From the NCBI RefSeq assembly GCF_026625765.1, contig NZ_CP113062.1:2232001-2296000 (forward strand): 64,000 nucleotides of DNA. Direction: 5' to 3'. How positions within the stretch are numbered: the stretch's first letter is position 1; each line of letters opens with the position of its first letter. This document shows, in pieces, positions 39,450 through 48,610 of this stretch. The notes under the pieces are model-generated. The model did not search any database. It was not told the DNA's origin and saw nothing but the letters and a program-made list of their open reading frames with translations. Position numbers and translations under genes: made by a program. Source of the stretch: Frigoribacterium sp. SL97. GTDB taxonomy: Bacteria > Actinomycetota > Actinomycetes > Actinomycetales > Microbacteriaceae.

Positions 39450-40734
39450 CCCAGTCGTCGCGCGCCGCATCGCACTCGTCGACGTCAACAACTGCTACGT
39501 CTCGTGCGAGCGTCTGTTCGACCCGACGCTCGAGGGGCGCCCTGTCGTCGTCCTCAGCAACAACGACGGCTGCGTCGTCGCCCGCAGCGCGGAAGCCAAG
39601 GCGCTCGGTATCCAGATGGGCGACCCTTGGTTCAAGCTCGCCGCACAGGCGAAGGCCTGGGACCTGCAGTACCGCAGCTCGAACTACGAGCTCTACGGCG
39701 ACCTCTCGAGCCGGGTCATGGAACTGCTCGGCCGGCACACCGCCTGGCTCGAGCAGTACTCGATCGACGAAGCGTTCCTGTCCCTTCGGGGCACGCCGGC
39801 CGAGCTCACCGCCCGGGCCCGCGACATCCGCGCCGCGGTGAAGCTCCACGTCGGCCTGCCGGTGTCCATCGGCATTGCGCCGTCGAAGACGCTCGCGAAG
39901 CTGGCCAACCACGGTGCCAAGAAGAACCCCTCCCTCGGAGGAGTCGCCAACCTCGACGACTACTCCCCCGAGCACGTCACCCGCATCCTCGAATCGCTGC
40001 CGAGCGACGAGGTCTGGGGCGTCGCCGGCCGGACCAAGAAGCGCCTCGCCGCCCTCAACATCCACACCGCGGCCGAGCTCCGCGACGCTGACCCCGGCGT
40101 CATCCGCAAGAAGTTCAGCGTCGTCATGCAGCGCACCGTCTACGAGCTCCGCGGCGTCGACTGCCTGCCGCTTGAGCCGCCGGCGGCCGTCCGAGAGCAG
40201 CTGATGTTCTCCCGCTCGTTCGCCACTCCGGTCACCACCGTCCAGGACATGGAGCGGGTGCTGTCCGTCTACGCGCAGCAGGCCGCCGGCAAGCTCCGGA
40301 AGCAGGGGTCCATCGCCAAGTCGATGACCTGCTTCGCGTCGACATCACCGTTCAACGACCAGCCGTACGAATCGGCGTCGGGTGGCGCCTCGTTCCCCGT
40401 TCCGACAGACGACCCGGTGGAGATGGTCAAGGCGGCGATCGCGGTGCTCAGGCCGCGTCTGCGGGAGGGCGCGCACTATGTCCGGGCCGGCGTGCTGCTC
40501 ACCGGCATCACACCGAAGGTCTCCGACGCTCCCCTCGAGGCGTTCGTGCCGCTGCACGACCGGCGCGGACTCGGCAAGCTCGTCGACGACGTCGGCCGGC
40601 GCTACGGCTCCGGGAACATCGGCCTGGGGCTCGCGGGCATCCGCGGTGCACCGATCTGGTCGATGAAGCGGGAGAAGCTGTTGAAGCGGGCGACGACGCA
40701 CTGGGATGAGCTTGCGCTCGTTCACGCTCGCTGA
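39442..40734 (+). CDS. umuC: UmuC-like Y-family DNA polymerase V subunit
   Basis: 430 aa from GTG 39442. IALVDVNNCYVSCERLFDP (metal Asp), VVLSNNDGCVVARSAEAK, QYSIDEAFLSL (metal Asp-Glu), SIGIAPSKTLAKLANHGAKK, a helix-hairpin-helix region, and a C-terminal little-finger domain ending RATTHWDELALV. Full length. Performs translesion synthesis with cleaved UmuD. Confidence 0.93.
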   Translation: MSDPVVARRIALVDVNNCYVSCERLFDPTLEGRPVVVLSNNDGCVVARSAEAKALGIQMGDPWFKLAAQAKAWDLQYRSSNYELYGDLSSRVMELLGRHTAWLEQYSIDEAFLSLRGTPAELTARARDIRAAVKLHVGLPVSIGIAPSKTLAKLANHGAKKNPSLGGVANLDDYSPEHVTRILESLPSDEVWGVAGRTKKRLAALNIHTAAELRDADPGVIRKKFSVVMQRTVYELRGVDCLPLEPPAAVREQLMFSRSFATPVTTVQDMERVLSVYAQQAAGKLRKQGSIAKSMTCFASTSPFNDQPYESASGGASFPVPTDDPVEMVKAAIAVLRPRLREGAHYVRAGVLLTGITPKVSDAPLEAFVPLHDRRGLGKLVDDVGRRYGSGNIGLGLAGIRGAPIWSMKREKLLKRATTHWDELALVHAR

Positions 40735-40741
40735 CGCACGA

Positions 40742-40771
40742 GCTAGCTAGATTGCTAGCTACCTAGCTAGC
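40742..40771. terminator. CTAG-rich inverted repeat between convergent genes
   Basis: GCTAGCTAG ... CTAGCTAGC, 9-bp perfect arms, with a further GCTAGC in the loop. Lies between umuC and the convergent 40763-41356 gene and covers the latter's stop codon. Likely bidirectional terminator; CTAG is normally rare in such genomes. Confidence 0.5.
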
Positions 40772-41356
40772 GTCCGCGAGGTCGAGAACACGGATGACAG
40801 CTGACTGGATGCGTCGGCTCTCGAGAAGAGCTGCACGCTCCTCGGCGGCGTCCCGGCTTGTCGTTCGCATGACGACGCGGGAGGCGGTGTCGGTGCGGAG
40901 GTGGACGATGAAGGCCGGGCGGATCTCTTTAGCCCATGTGACGAGTTCGTCGAGCATGTCCTTCGAGAGGGCCAGATGGAGGAAGTCAGCATGCAGTCCC
41001 TCGAGGTGCCGACGACTGAAACGACCGACGTCGCGCCGCAGGTAGGGCCAGTCCGCGTGGGCTGCACCGAAGACGAGAAACCCCGGATCAGGGCGGTCAA
41101 CGAGGATGTCGCGTGCCACGAGGGAGACGTAGTCGCGGGTCCCCAAGTGCTTCGATGTCTTGATGACGAGCGCGACGACCTCGCGGTGCCCGTCCTTGTC
41201 GACGCGAACGGTGTTGAGAAGCTCGAGAGTGGTTCGCATCTCGCGACCGTCCTCAGAGACCTCATCGCGTAGCGCAAAGCGACTCTGGTTCAGGTCCGCG
41301 ATCTTGTCGTCAAGGGAGAGGTTCTCGTTGGAAATCTTCGGAAGAGTGGTGGTCAC
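40763..41356 (-). CDS. Hypothetical protein
   Basis: 197 aa from GTG 41356, exactly 18 nt after the class A motif. Contains MRTTLELLNTVRVDKDGHRE, VVALVIKTSKHLGTRDYVSL, FLVFGAAHADWPYLRRDVGR and FIVHLRTDTASRVVMRTTSR. A soluble mixed alpha/beta protein; no family recognised. Confidence 0.6.
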   Translation of the reverse strand: MTTTLPKISNENLSLDDKIADLNQSRFALRDEVSEDGREMRTTLELLNTVRVDKDGHREVVALVIKTSKHLGTRDYVSLVARDILVDRPDPGFLVFGAAHADWPYLRRDVGRFSRRHLEGLHADFLHLALSKDMLDELVTWAKEIRPAFIVHLRTDTASRVVMRTTSRDAAEERAALLESRRIQSAVIRVLDLADAS

Positions 41357-41403
41357 GAGAACACCATGCGCGGCGCCCACGTGTCCGGGGCGCCGCACGT
41401 AGG

Positions 41404-42135
41404 TCAGTTCGTGACCCAGGTGGCGCCAGCCTCGGCGAGGTGGCGGCGCATCTGCGACTTCGTCCCCGCGACGAGCTCGTCGTGGTCGCGGCCGAAGCCG
41501 AAGCGGGTGCTGATGCGATCCGGGTCGGCGGAGTGGCCGAGGTAGGCACGCTCGAGCTGTTCGGGGGTGACCTGCAGGCCGTCGTTGGCGATGCCGTCGG
41601 CGACCGCGGCGTAGATGGCGTCGCTGCCGCTGAGGGTCTGGTTGTGCGGCATGCTCTCCGCGGTCAGCGGCTTCCCGGGCACCGGGACGTTCTGGATCTC
41701 GTCGAGCGCGTCGGCGAGAGCTGCGGTGATGCGTGCGCTCTCTCCGTCGGTCACTTCGCCCAGGGTGTGCCAGGCGTTCGTCCGGGTGATGATGTCGCCG
41801 ATCACCTCGTCGCTGCCGAACCGCTCTCGGACCGCGGCCACCTTGTCGAGGTCGTAGCCGTAGAACTCCGGCTCCTCGAGGACGCGGTACCGCGCTTCCT
41901 CACGGTCGACGCTCATGCCCATGGCACCCATGCGGTCGAGGACACGGTTGCGGATGCGGATGAGCTGCTCCCAGTCGAGCGCGTCGATCTGCGCATCGGT
42001 GAGCGTGGCGGCCTCTTGGCCCTCGGGGCCCTCGGGACCGGCGGTGAGCGCGGTCTCCGGCGCCGATTGGGCCTTCGTGGTGAACTCGCCGGTGGTGGCG
42101 CGCGGATGGTCGGATTCGGTGAACGTCGTGGTCAT
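41404..42135 (-). CDS. HPR-module paralogue 5
   Basis: 243 aa. MTTTFTESDHPRATTGEFTT then KAQSAPETAL. The body is helical with LTDAQIDALDWEQLIRIRNR, VRERFGSDEVIGDIITRTNA and QLERAYLGHSADPDRI. ATG 18 nt from the class B site at 42142-42153. Function unknown. Confidence 0.6.
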   Translation of the reverse strand: MTTTFTESDHPRATTGEFTTKAQSAPETALTAGPEGPEGQEAATLTDAQIDALDWEQLIRIRNRVLDRMGAMGMSVDREEARYRVLEEPEFYGYDLDKVAAVRERFGSDEVIGDIITRTNAWHTLGEVTDGESARITAALADALDEIQNVPVPGKPLTAESMPHNQTLSGSDAIYAAVADGIANDGLQVTPEQLERAYLGHSADPDRISTRFGFGRDHDELVAGTKSQMRRHLAEAGATWVTN

Positions 42136-42166
42136 GCCGACTACGTGTGCGGCGCCGGCCGGCCGG

Positions 42167-43306
42167 CTACTGCTCCTTGGCTGCCGCTTCGGCCTTCCGC
42201 AGCTCGTCGGCGTGGCGGGCGGCTTCGTTGTACGCCGCCTGCAGCTTCTGTCGCTCGGTCCATCCGTCGGCGCGGTGCAGCTTGTGCTCGGCGATCTGGG
42301 CGTCCTGGTAGGCGACGTCTGCAGCCGAGCGGCCGTCGGGCGCGTTGACGGCGTCGAAGGTCGCCTTCGTGACGGGAAGGGCGGCGTAGCTCGAGCCCTC
42401 GAACTCCTGCTCGCGGATGAAGTAGATGCGCTTGCCGTTCTCCACGCGGGAGGACTTGCCGGCGACGCCGCGTTCGAGGATGTCCGCGAGCGTCTCGACG
42501 CTTCCGTCGTCACGGCGCCAGCGCTTGGCGAGGTCGGTGGCGAGCCGGGCACGTGCTCCTGGCGTCGCCGGCGAGCTGTAGCCGGCGTGCTTGACGGTGG
42601 GCACCTTCTCCGGCTCGACGTCGGGCCCGGAGGTCTCGTCGCTGGCCGGGTCGAGGATGACGCGGTGCCCCTGGCCAGGCTCCGCTGCGAGACGGCGGGC
42701 GTCGAGCTCATCCTTCGGGACGTAGAAGGTCTGCCGGGTGCCGTCGGAGGCGCGGCGGCCGATGACGCGGACGACGCCGGGACGGTCGTCGTCCATGCGG
42801 GCGGAGATGAGGACGAAGTCGTTCTCGTGAGCCTTGGCCCAGACAGCCTCGTCGCGGACGTCGGACTCCCCCGGCGCGATCGTCGTACCGGTTGCCGCCT
42901 CGTAGGCGTCGGGGAACCAGTTGCGGACACGCTTCTCAGCCACGCCGTCCTCGATGTGCGGGAAGGCCTCGGGGTGGTGCATGGCGACGATCCACCACTC
43001 ACAGTCCTCCTCGAACCAGATCCCGGCGACGTCGCGGAGAGGCTTCGGGATGGCGGCGCGACGCTCACGGCTCAGCTTGAGGCCGCCGTGCCCGGGCGTG
43101 CCGACGGAGACGATGCCGGGGGCGATGTCGGTGACACTGTCGGCGGGACCCCACGGGGTGCGGGAGCCTTCGTTGACGGTGACGGTGACGGTGACGGTAC
43201 CCCAGTCCTTCGCCGGTCCGCCGAGGCTGACCTCCGGGGACGTCTGCGGCTTGTCGGTGAACGTGCCGTTGTCGACGCGCGGGTGGTCTGCTTCGAGGAA
43301 GGTCAT
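42167..43306 (-). CDS. HPR-module paralogue 6 (longest)
   Basis: 379 aa. MTFLEADHPRVDNGTFTDK then PQTSPEVSL. A TVTVTVTV stretch encoded by GACGGT repeats follows, then DVAGIWFEEDCEWWIVAMHH, NDFVLISARMDDDRPGVVRV, a C-terminal IYFIREQEFEGSSYAALPVT domain and helical tail. ATG 18 nt from a class B site. No catalytic motif identified. Confidence 0.6.
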   Translation of the reverse strand: MTFLEADHPRVDNGTFTDKPQTSPEVSLGGPAKDWGTVTVTVTVNEGSRTPWGPADSVTDIAPGIVSVGTPGHGGLKLSRERRAAIPKPLRDVAGIWFEEDCEWWIVAMHHPEAFPHIEDGVAEKRVRNWFPDAYEAATGTTIAPGESDVRDEAVWAKAHENDFVLISARMDDDRPGVVRVIGRRASDGTRQTFYVPKDELDARRLAAEPGQGHRVILDPASDETSGPDVEPEKVPTVKHAGYSSPATPGARARLATDLAKRWRRDDGSVETLADILERGVAGKSSRVENGKRIYFIREQEFEGSSYAALPVTKATFDAVNAPDGRSAADVAYQDAQIAEHKLHRADGWTERQKLQAAYNEAARHADELRKAEAAAKEQ

Positions 43307-43329
43307 GCCTGGTACGTGTGCGGCGACGC

Positions 43330-43935
43330 TCAGGCGATGGTGAAGTCGCCGCTCATCCGCTCGAGGTGGCCGCGGGCGGTGACGAGCGCGCCTTCCTCGA
43401 CGTGCTGGTATCCGCGGGCATCGACGCCGGCGAAGAGGTCGACGACAGAGCCGCGCTCGGCGTGGAGGCTCATCTTGCGGTCGTTCTCGACGAGGACGGT
43501 CGCCGTGGCGCCGTCGCTCACCGTCACGACGTTGCCGTGCCCAGAGTCGGCGCGGACGATCGCGTGACCGGAGGTGACCTTGAGGCGGAACATGCCTCCG
43601 CGGACGTCAACGAGGATGGGCCGGCCGTCGCTCGGGCCGACGACGTCGAAGTCGCGGATGGTCGATCGCTGGCCGAGGGTGTCTGCGCGGAGGATGACGC
43701 GGCGGACGGCGCCGTCGGCCTCGCCGCGGGTGTTCCGGAGGGCGGCGGCGGTCTGCGCCGAGCCGACGGGCGCGCGATCGGCCGTTCCACGCTCGAGGGC
43801 ATCGGACCAGATGCTGGAACGTGTCGGGGCCTCTGCGACGGGCCAGCCGTTGAGGGAAACCTCGGGGGCGCCCTGGTCCTTCGTGGCGAAGGTGCCGTCG
43901 GTGGCGCGCGGGTGCTGGACCTCGAAGCTCGTCAT
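43330..43935 (-). CDS. HPR-module paralogue 7
   Basis: 201 aa. MTSFEVQHPRATDGTFATK then DQGAPEVSL. The second half is a run of beta-solenoid-like strands (MFRLKVTSGHAIVRADSGHG, NVVTVSDGATATVLVENDRK, GARGYQHVEEGALVTARG). ATG 18 nt from the class B site at 43942-43953. Confidence 0.6.
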   Translation of the reverse strand: MTSFEVQHPRATDGTFATKDQGAPEVSLNGWPVAEAPTRSSIWSDALERGTADRAPVGSAQTAAALRNTRGEADGAVRRVILRADTLGQRSTIRDFDVVGPSDGRPILVDVRGGMFRLKVTSGHAIVRADSGHGNVVTVSDGATATVLVENDRKMSLHAERGSVVDLFAGVDARGYQHVEEGALVTARGHLERMSGDFTIA

Positions 43936-43955
43936 GCCACCTACGTGTGCGGCGG

Positions 43956-44864
43956 TCAGGCGTTCCAGTGGAAGCGGCCGCCGGCGTCGGCGCCAGCCTT
44001 GCCGCAGGTGTAGGTCTTGCCGGTGGCGGCGACACCAGTGGCGCCCTGCTCGGCGCAGTAGCCGCCGGGGTGCACAGTGGCGGGAGCGGCCTCGTCGGCG
44101 GCGGGCCTCTCGGGCGCGGGGACCTCGGCGGCCGGGGTGGTGGGCTCGGTGGACGGGGCGGCGGTCGGGGCGAGGAGCGAGCCGGAGGCGCCGCAGGTGT
44201 TCAGCGTCGTGACCATGGCGTCGTGCTCGGCCGGGGTGACCCAGAGGTCGTACTTGGCCTTGACCTGCACCTGGGCTGCGACGTACTCGCAGCGGTAGGG
44301 CTTCTGCTTCGGCTGCCAGGTGGCGTAGTCGCCGTTGGACTTCTGCTGGTTGGCCTTGCCCTTCACAGCGATGAGGTTCAGCGGGTCGTTGGCGAGGGCG
44401 ACGCGGTCGTCGTAGGAGATCTGCTGGGCACCGGTGGCCCACGCGTTCCCGAGGCTGACGCGGTGGTCGATCTGGATGACGTGGCCGGGCTCGAAGGGGA
44501 TGCTCTCGCCGGTGTAGGCGTCGTGGAGGATGCCGTCGACGATGTCGCAGCCGTTGCTGGTGCGGGCGTCGTCGAGGTCCCGGGCGAGGATGTCATTGCG
44601 GGTGTCGCAGCCGTTGCTGTCGACGTCGAGCCAGGCAGCGCCGAAGAGAGCCTCGCGGTTGCCGGTGTAGCCGGTCATGGGCGACTTGCCCTTCACCGGA
44701 AGCGTCTCGAGAAGGTCGAGCACCTCAGTCGCGGGAGCGGCGACCGTCTCCTGCTTGGCAGGGTCGGTCGAGGCGAGAGCCGTCGACGTGCAGCCGGTGA
44801 GGGCCACGAGCGCGAGTGCCAGGGCAGCGGTGCGGGTGGCGAGGGTGCTCGTGCGGCGCGTCAT
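43956..44864 (-). CDS. Secreted lipoprotein nuclease, DUF1524/HNH type
   Basis: 302 aa. Lipobox LALVALTGCTSTA (acylated Cys at about 24). The DUF1524 core is GHVIQIDHRVSLGNAWATGA, ALANDPLNLIAVKGKANQQK then SNGDYATWQP (D-H-...-N HNH arrangement). A Pro/Ala linker leads to an Excalibur-like C-terminal GGYCAEQGATGVAATGKTYT-C. Acts outside the membrane on DNA. ATG 18 nt from the class A motif (44873-44882). Confidence 0.82.
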   Translation of the reverse strand: MTRRTSTLATRTAALALALVALTGCTSTALASTDPAKQETVAAPATEVLDLLETLPVKGKSPMTGYTGNREALFGAAWLDVDSNGCDTRNDILARDLDDARTSNGCDIVDGILHDAYTGESIPFEPGHVIQIDHRVSLGNAWATGAQQISYDDRVALANDPLNLIAVKGKANQQKSNGDYATWQPKQKPYRCEYVAAQVQVKAKYDLWVTPAEHDAMVTTLNTCGASGSLLAPTAAPSTEPTTPAAEVPAPERPAADEAAPATVHPGGYCAEQGATGVAATGKTYTCGKAGADAGGRFHWNA

Positions 44865-44932
44865 GCTCGGCTCATGCGCGGCACGATGGTGCTCAATCGG
44901 CGCGCGAAGGGCCGCTGAGACCCTGAACCACG

Positions 44933-45218
44933 GCTAACCACGAATAACCACGGATTACCAGAGCTCTGGTTACAGCAACTTCCGCCCAGTCACTGGGATC
45001 CAAGGCCCTTATCTCTCTCTCTAACCAAAATAACCACGATTTCTACTACTACTACTTAAGGGGCTGGTCCTATACTTTCACGTCTCTCTATCCCTTGGCT
45101 CTATACATCCACTTCTCGCCGAAATCGTGGTTCATGGTAATTTCGAAGAGGAACCCCTGGTCAAAGCCGGTTTTTGGTGTAACCAGGCTCTGGTTATCCG
45201 TGGTTATTCGTGGTTAGC
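44933..45218. other. Origin- or operator-like region with a 40-bp inverted repeat
   Basis: Arms at 44933-44973 and 45179-45218 are near-perfect inverted copies carrying CTAACCACGAATAACCACGG; the only clear differences are one base and a one-base indel. About 205 bp of lower-GC DNA lies between them, with another AACCACGATT, an AATCGTGGTT, pyrimidine runs (CTCTCTCTCT) and four CTA repeats. No gene in 44,883-45,373. AACCACG acts as an iteron-like unit. Candidate replication origin or regulatory locus; no Rep gene adjoins it. Confidence 0.6.
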
Positions 45219-45225
45219 GCTGGGC

Positions 45226-45237
45226 CGATTTTAGGGT
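45226..45237 (+). repeat. CGATTTTAGGGT repeat (second copy 52775-52786)
   Basis: The same 12-mer occurs in the two largest intergenic regions of the element, here followed by ATATATGCAC. Possibly a promoter element. Confidence 0.35.
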
Positions 45238-45318
45238 ATATATGCACGATTTGCGCTCGGTGTGGCTCCTGCAGCGAGTTGCAGCCGACCAGGACGCCGA
45301 CCGCAGGACGCATGCGAA

Positions 45319-45368
45319 GACGCGGCTGACGTGCCCCAAGAGGCCTCCTGGGGTACGTCAGCCGCGTC
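45319..45368. terminator. Strong hairpin after sbcC
   Basis: GACGCGGCTGACGT pairs perfectly with ACGTCAGCCGCGTC; inner CCCCA/TGGGG extends the stem. It ends 6 nt before the sbcC stop, so it probably terminates the sbcC transcript and insulates the inverted-repeat region. Confidence 0.75.
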
Positions 45369-45373
45369 ACTAG

Positions 45374-47857
45374 CTAGGAGCGGATCACCTGGGCGGAGCT
45401 CACGGCACCGCTCATGCTAACCTCGACCCGGGAGGGGAACGCGTCCTGGACGGCGCCGATGTGCGACACGGTGATGAGGTTGACCTCCTCGGAGAGGCGG
45501 AAGAGCGTCTCGACCATGTTGGTGATGCCCGACTCGTCCAGCGTGCCCCAGCCCTCGTCGAGCAGGAACGTCTCGATCGGGGAGCCGGTGCCCCGGGCGA
45601 TGACCTCGGCGAGACCGATGCGGATGGCGACGTCGACGCGGAACTTCTGACCGCCGGAGAGGGACTCGTAGGGCAGCAGGCCTGCCTCGGGGGTCTCGAC
45701 GTAGACGGTCACCTGGTTCTGGGCGGCGCCCTTGGCGGTCTCGCGAGTGGTGCGGATCGACACCGTCAGCTGCCCCTTCGACAGACGCTCGAGCGAGGCG
45801 TTGACCGCCTCATTGAGGCTCTCCATGATGCCGGCCAGGACCATGGCCGGGATGCCCGCGGGGCTGTACGCGGCGCGGAGCTGGTCGTGCAGGTCACGGT
45901 CGACGACGGCGACTCCCCGGTCGCGGCGGATGTCGGTCAGGCGCTCCTCGAGCGCGGCTCGCTGGCTGACAGCCTCCGAGCGACGTGCGGCCTCAGCGGC
46001 GTAGCGGCTGGCCTCCTCGCGGAGGCCTGCGCGCTCCTCGTTCAGCTCCTCCCGAGCCGAATCCACCTGCGCGAGCTCCGATGCAGCGAGAGCCTCGGCG
46101 GCGGTCACCGCGTGCTCGAGCGCCGTCTCCTCGTCGGACGGCAGCGCGGTGGCGGCGACGACGGGGGCTGCGGCATCGAGCTCGGCCTGGGCCTCGCGGA
46201 CTGCGGCAGCCTCGGCGCTTGCGGCCGCGGCCATGGCGTCGGTGTGGGTCTGGGTGGCCGTCGCGAGGACAGCCGCCTCCTCGCGACCGGCTTCGGTCAT
46301 CATCTCGACGGCCCGTGCGTCGCTCGTCTCCCGCTCGGCGCGGCTGGCGATGAGGGCTTCGGCGTCCGACACGGCGCGGGCCTGCTGGGAGGCTGCGTCG
46401 TCGTTCTGCTGGACGGCAGCGAGCTGCTGCTGGCGGTAGCCGTCGTACTCGGCAGCCTGCTCCTTCGCTGCGACGGCCGCGGTCCGGGCCTCGTCCATGC
46501 GCTGCTGGAGGACGACGATGGCCGCCTCCTGAGCCTCGATGAGCTTCTGCGCGTCGCCCGCGGTGAGGTGCTGCTGGCAGGAGAAGCACGTCGCGTGGTC
46601 ACCGGACTCGCTTGTGCGGCGCAGGATGTCGATGCGCTCGCGTGCTTCCGCCACCTCGGCCTTCATGCCCTCGTAGCTGGCCTTATGCGCCGAGTAGGTG
46701 GCCGTGTGAGCCGTGGCGACGTCGTGAAGCCGGTCCGCGTTCTCGCGGCCTTCTGCGGCCGCCTGGCGGTAGACCTCGACGTTGGCGGAGAGGGTCGGGA
46801 GGTCGCGCTCGGCAGCCTCGATGCGGGCCAGGGCGTTGGCGACGTCCTGGCGGATCTGCGCAGCCTGGTTCTTCGTGGCGATCGCGCGCTGGCGGCCGCC
46901 GTCGACGGCAGCCTGGAACTGCTGGTCGGCTGCCGCGCGAGCCGACGCGCCGCGGGTGCGTGCCTGCTCGAGGGCCATCTCGGCGCGCTGGCGCTGGCCG
47001 TCCGCGGCCGCATGCTTGCTCTGCCGGTCGTTGCGGACGAGGTCGCGGGCCTGACGGGCCTCGTGAGCCTTGCGGGTGGGGTCGCTGGATGCGAGGTCGG
47101 CGATGCTGACCGTGACCCGGTCGATCTCCTTGTCGAGGGACTGGGCCTTCCAGTGCAGGTCGTCGTCCGACAGCTTCCGCAGGCGGGCGAACAGGTCCTG
47201 ACCGTCCTGGTCCTCCGGCTCGTCCCCCTCCTCGCTGACCGGCCCGTCGAGCGTCTCCGTCAGCTCGGCGATGCGTCCGTCGATGCGGGTGACGGTGGCC
47301 GTGGCCTCGTCGAAGCGTCGCTTGGCTGCGGCGGCCATGGGGCCGTACTTGTCGAGGTCGAAGACGGTGGCGAGGAGCTTGAAGCGCTCGATGGGCTGGG
47401 CGCTGGCGAACCGGCCGTATTTGCCCTGCTCGGCGGCCCACGTCATCGTGGCCGTCTCGTAGTTCATTCCGAGGAGGTTGAGGATGGCGGCGTCGGTGGC
47501 GCGGTGGCCGGGGTCGCTGATGGCGCGCCAGCCGCTCTTGGCCGTGTCGTCGGCGACGTGGACCTGGCCGGTGCCGCTGCCCTTGCGCGGGTAGGTGCGG
47601 GAGACGCGGTAGGTGGCGTCGCCGATGCCGAAGACGACGGTGACCTTGCCGCTGGTGGCGCCGGTGGTGATGGACTCGGCGACGGTCTTCGAGGGGAAGC
47701 GGCCGTAGAAGGCGACGAGGGGTGCCTCGATGAGGAGCATGGACTTGCCGGCCCCGTTGTCGCCGACACCGACAACGAGGGGGAGCCCGGTGAGGTCGAT
47801 GGTGACGGGCTCGCGGTAGGACCAGAGGCCGTGGACCTCAATGCTCTTGATCTGCAT
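45374..47857 (-). CDS. sbcC: SbcC/Rad50-like SMC-type ATPase
   Basis: 827 aa. Walker A VVGVGDNGAGKSMLL near the N-terminus, two long Ala/Glu/Arg coiled coils, a zinc hook HATCFSCQQHL at the centre, ABC signature ESLSGGQKFRVDVAIRIGL, Walker B ETFLLDEGWGTLD. Partner of SbcD for processing DNA ends and hairpins. Full length though shorter than E. coli SbcC. ATG exactly 18 nt from the class A motif (47866-47875). Confidence 0.93.
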   Translation of the reverse strand: MQIKSIEVHGLWSYREPVTIDLTGLPLVVGVGDNGAGKSMLLIEAPLVAFYGRFPSKTVAESITTGATSGKVTVVFGIGDATYRVSRTYPRKGSGTGQVHVADDTAKSGWRAISDPGHRATDAAILNLLGMNYETATMTWAAEQGKYGRFASAQPIERFKLLATVFDLDKYGPMAAAAKRRFDEATATVTRIDGRIAELTETLDGPVSEEGDEPEDQDGQDLFARLRKLSDDDLHWKAQSLDKEIDRVTVSIADLASSDPTRKAHEARQARDLVRNDRQSKHAAADGQRQRAEMALEQARTRGASARAAADQQFQAAVDGGRQRAIATKNQAAQIRQDVANALARIEAAERDLPTLSANVEVYRQAAAEGRENADRLHDVATAHTATYSAHKASYEGMKAEVAEARERIDILRRTSESGDHATCFSCQQHLTAGDAQKLIEAQEAAIVVLQQRMDEARTAAVAAKEQAAEYDGYRQQQLAAVQQNDDAASQQARAVSDAEALIASRAERETSDARAVEMMTEAGREEAAVLATATQTHTDAMAAAASAEAAAVREAQAELDAAAPVVAATALPSDEETALEHAVTAAEALAASELAQVDSAREELNEERAGLREEASRYAAEAARRSEAVSQRAALEERLTDIRRDRGVAVVDRDLHDQLRAAYSPAGIPAMVLAGIMESLNEAVNASLERLSKGQLTVSIRTTRETAKGAAQNQVTVYVETPEAGLLPYESLSGGQKFRVDVAIRIGLAEVIARGTGSPIETFLLDEGWGTLDESGITNMVETLFRLSEEVNLITVSHIGAVQDAFPSRVEVSMSGAVSSAQVIRS

Positions 47858-47927
47858 GGGTGGCCCATGCGCGGCAGTCTGCGGGCGCGCGCAACGCCCT
47901 GCCGGAGGGAGGGCTCACATGTCGGCG

Positions 47928-48557
47928 TCAGCCGAGGACGATGACGTCGTACTGGTCTCCGGCGATCTCGGTGGCCTTGGCGATGTAGGCGTCCCGGTCG
48001 ATGTCGTAGTCAGGACCGGCGAAGGGGTTGCCGTCCTCGGGCGCGCTGTTCATGCTCGACCACACCACCTGCGTGTCCGTCTTGCGGGCGTCGGAGCTGC
48101 TCAGGCTGAGGGACGGGTAGACGACCATCACGTCTCGACCGGTTGCTGCCTTCACCTGGTTGACGCGATCGATCATGACCTGCCGGCGTGCGTCTCGCAC
48201 ACCGCCTTCGACCGTGGACGTGGTGACCGCGATGTCTTCCGCGAACTGCGCGACGATGTCGTTGCGTACCTGCTCCGGAAGGGTCTGCGTCGGGTCGACC
48301 TGGATGACGGTCCCGTCGGTCAGGGTGTAGTCCCGAACGGCAGCATCAGCCTTGGTCTTCGCGAGCCAGTCCGTCTCGAAGGTGGTGAGCTTCCCATCCC
48401 CGTTGAGGTCCCCCTCGAGCGCGTCGGGGGTGGCTGTTGCTGTCGGGGTCGCCGCGGCGAGCTCGCTCAGCGTGTTAGCGGCGGCAGAGCAGCTGACGAG
48501 CGTGGTTGTGAGCGCGATGGCGACGACGGACAGCGTGATGGTTCTCCCCCAGGACAT
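47928..48557 (-). CDS. Lipoprotein with EF-hand-like loop
   Basis: 209 aa from ATG 48557; an upstream ATG at 48614 overlaps the previous stop but would give an over-long signal. Lipobox ALTTTLVSCSAA. One dockerin/EF-hand-like loop, GDLNGDGKLTTFE. The rest is soluble (VMIDRVNQVKAATGRDVMVV). Extracytoplasmic; role unknown. Confidence 0.65.
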   Translation of the reverse strand: MSWGRTITLSVVAIALTTTLVSCSAAANTLSELAAATPTATATPDALEGDLNGDGKLTTFETDWLAKTKADAAVRDYTLTDGTVIQVDPTQTLPEQVRNDIVAQFAEDIAVTTSTVEGGVRDARRQVMIDRVNQVKAATGRDVMVVYPSLSLSSSDARKTDTQVVWSSMNSAPEDGNPFAGPDYDIDRDAYIAKATEIAGDQYDVIVLG

Positions 48558-48610
48558 GCCTTCAGCCTGGCGGGCGGCCTCAGTAGCGCGGAAGCCCGCC
48601 TTCGGGGGCG

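Noticed and set aside
43174..43200. GACGGT tandem repeat considered as an iteron or binding site
   Set aside because: It lies in frame inside a coding region and encodes TVTVTVTV, so coding repeat slippage explains it.
45461..47944. 827-codon open frame on the plus strand opposite sbcC
   Set aside because: It mirrors sbcC, whose Walker, zinc-hook and signature motifs are unambiguous; long antisense frames are expected in high-GC coding DNA.
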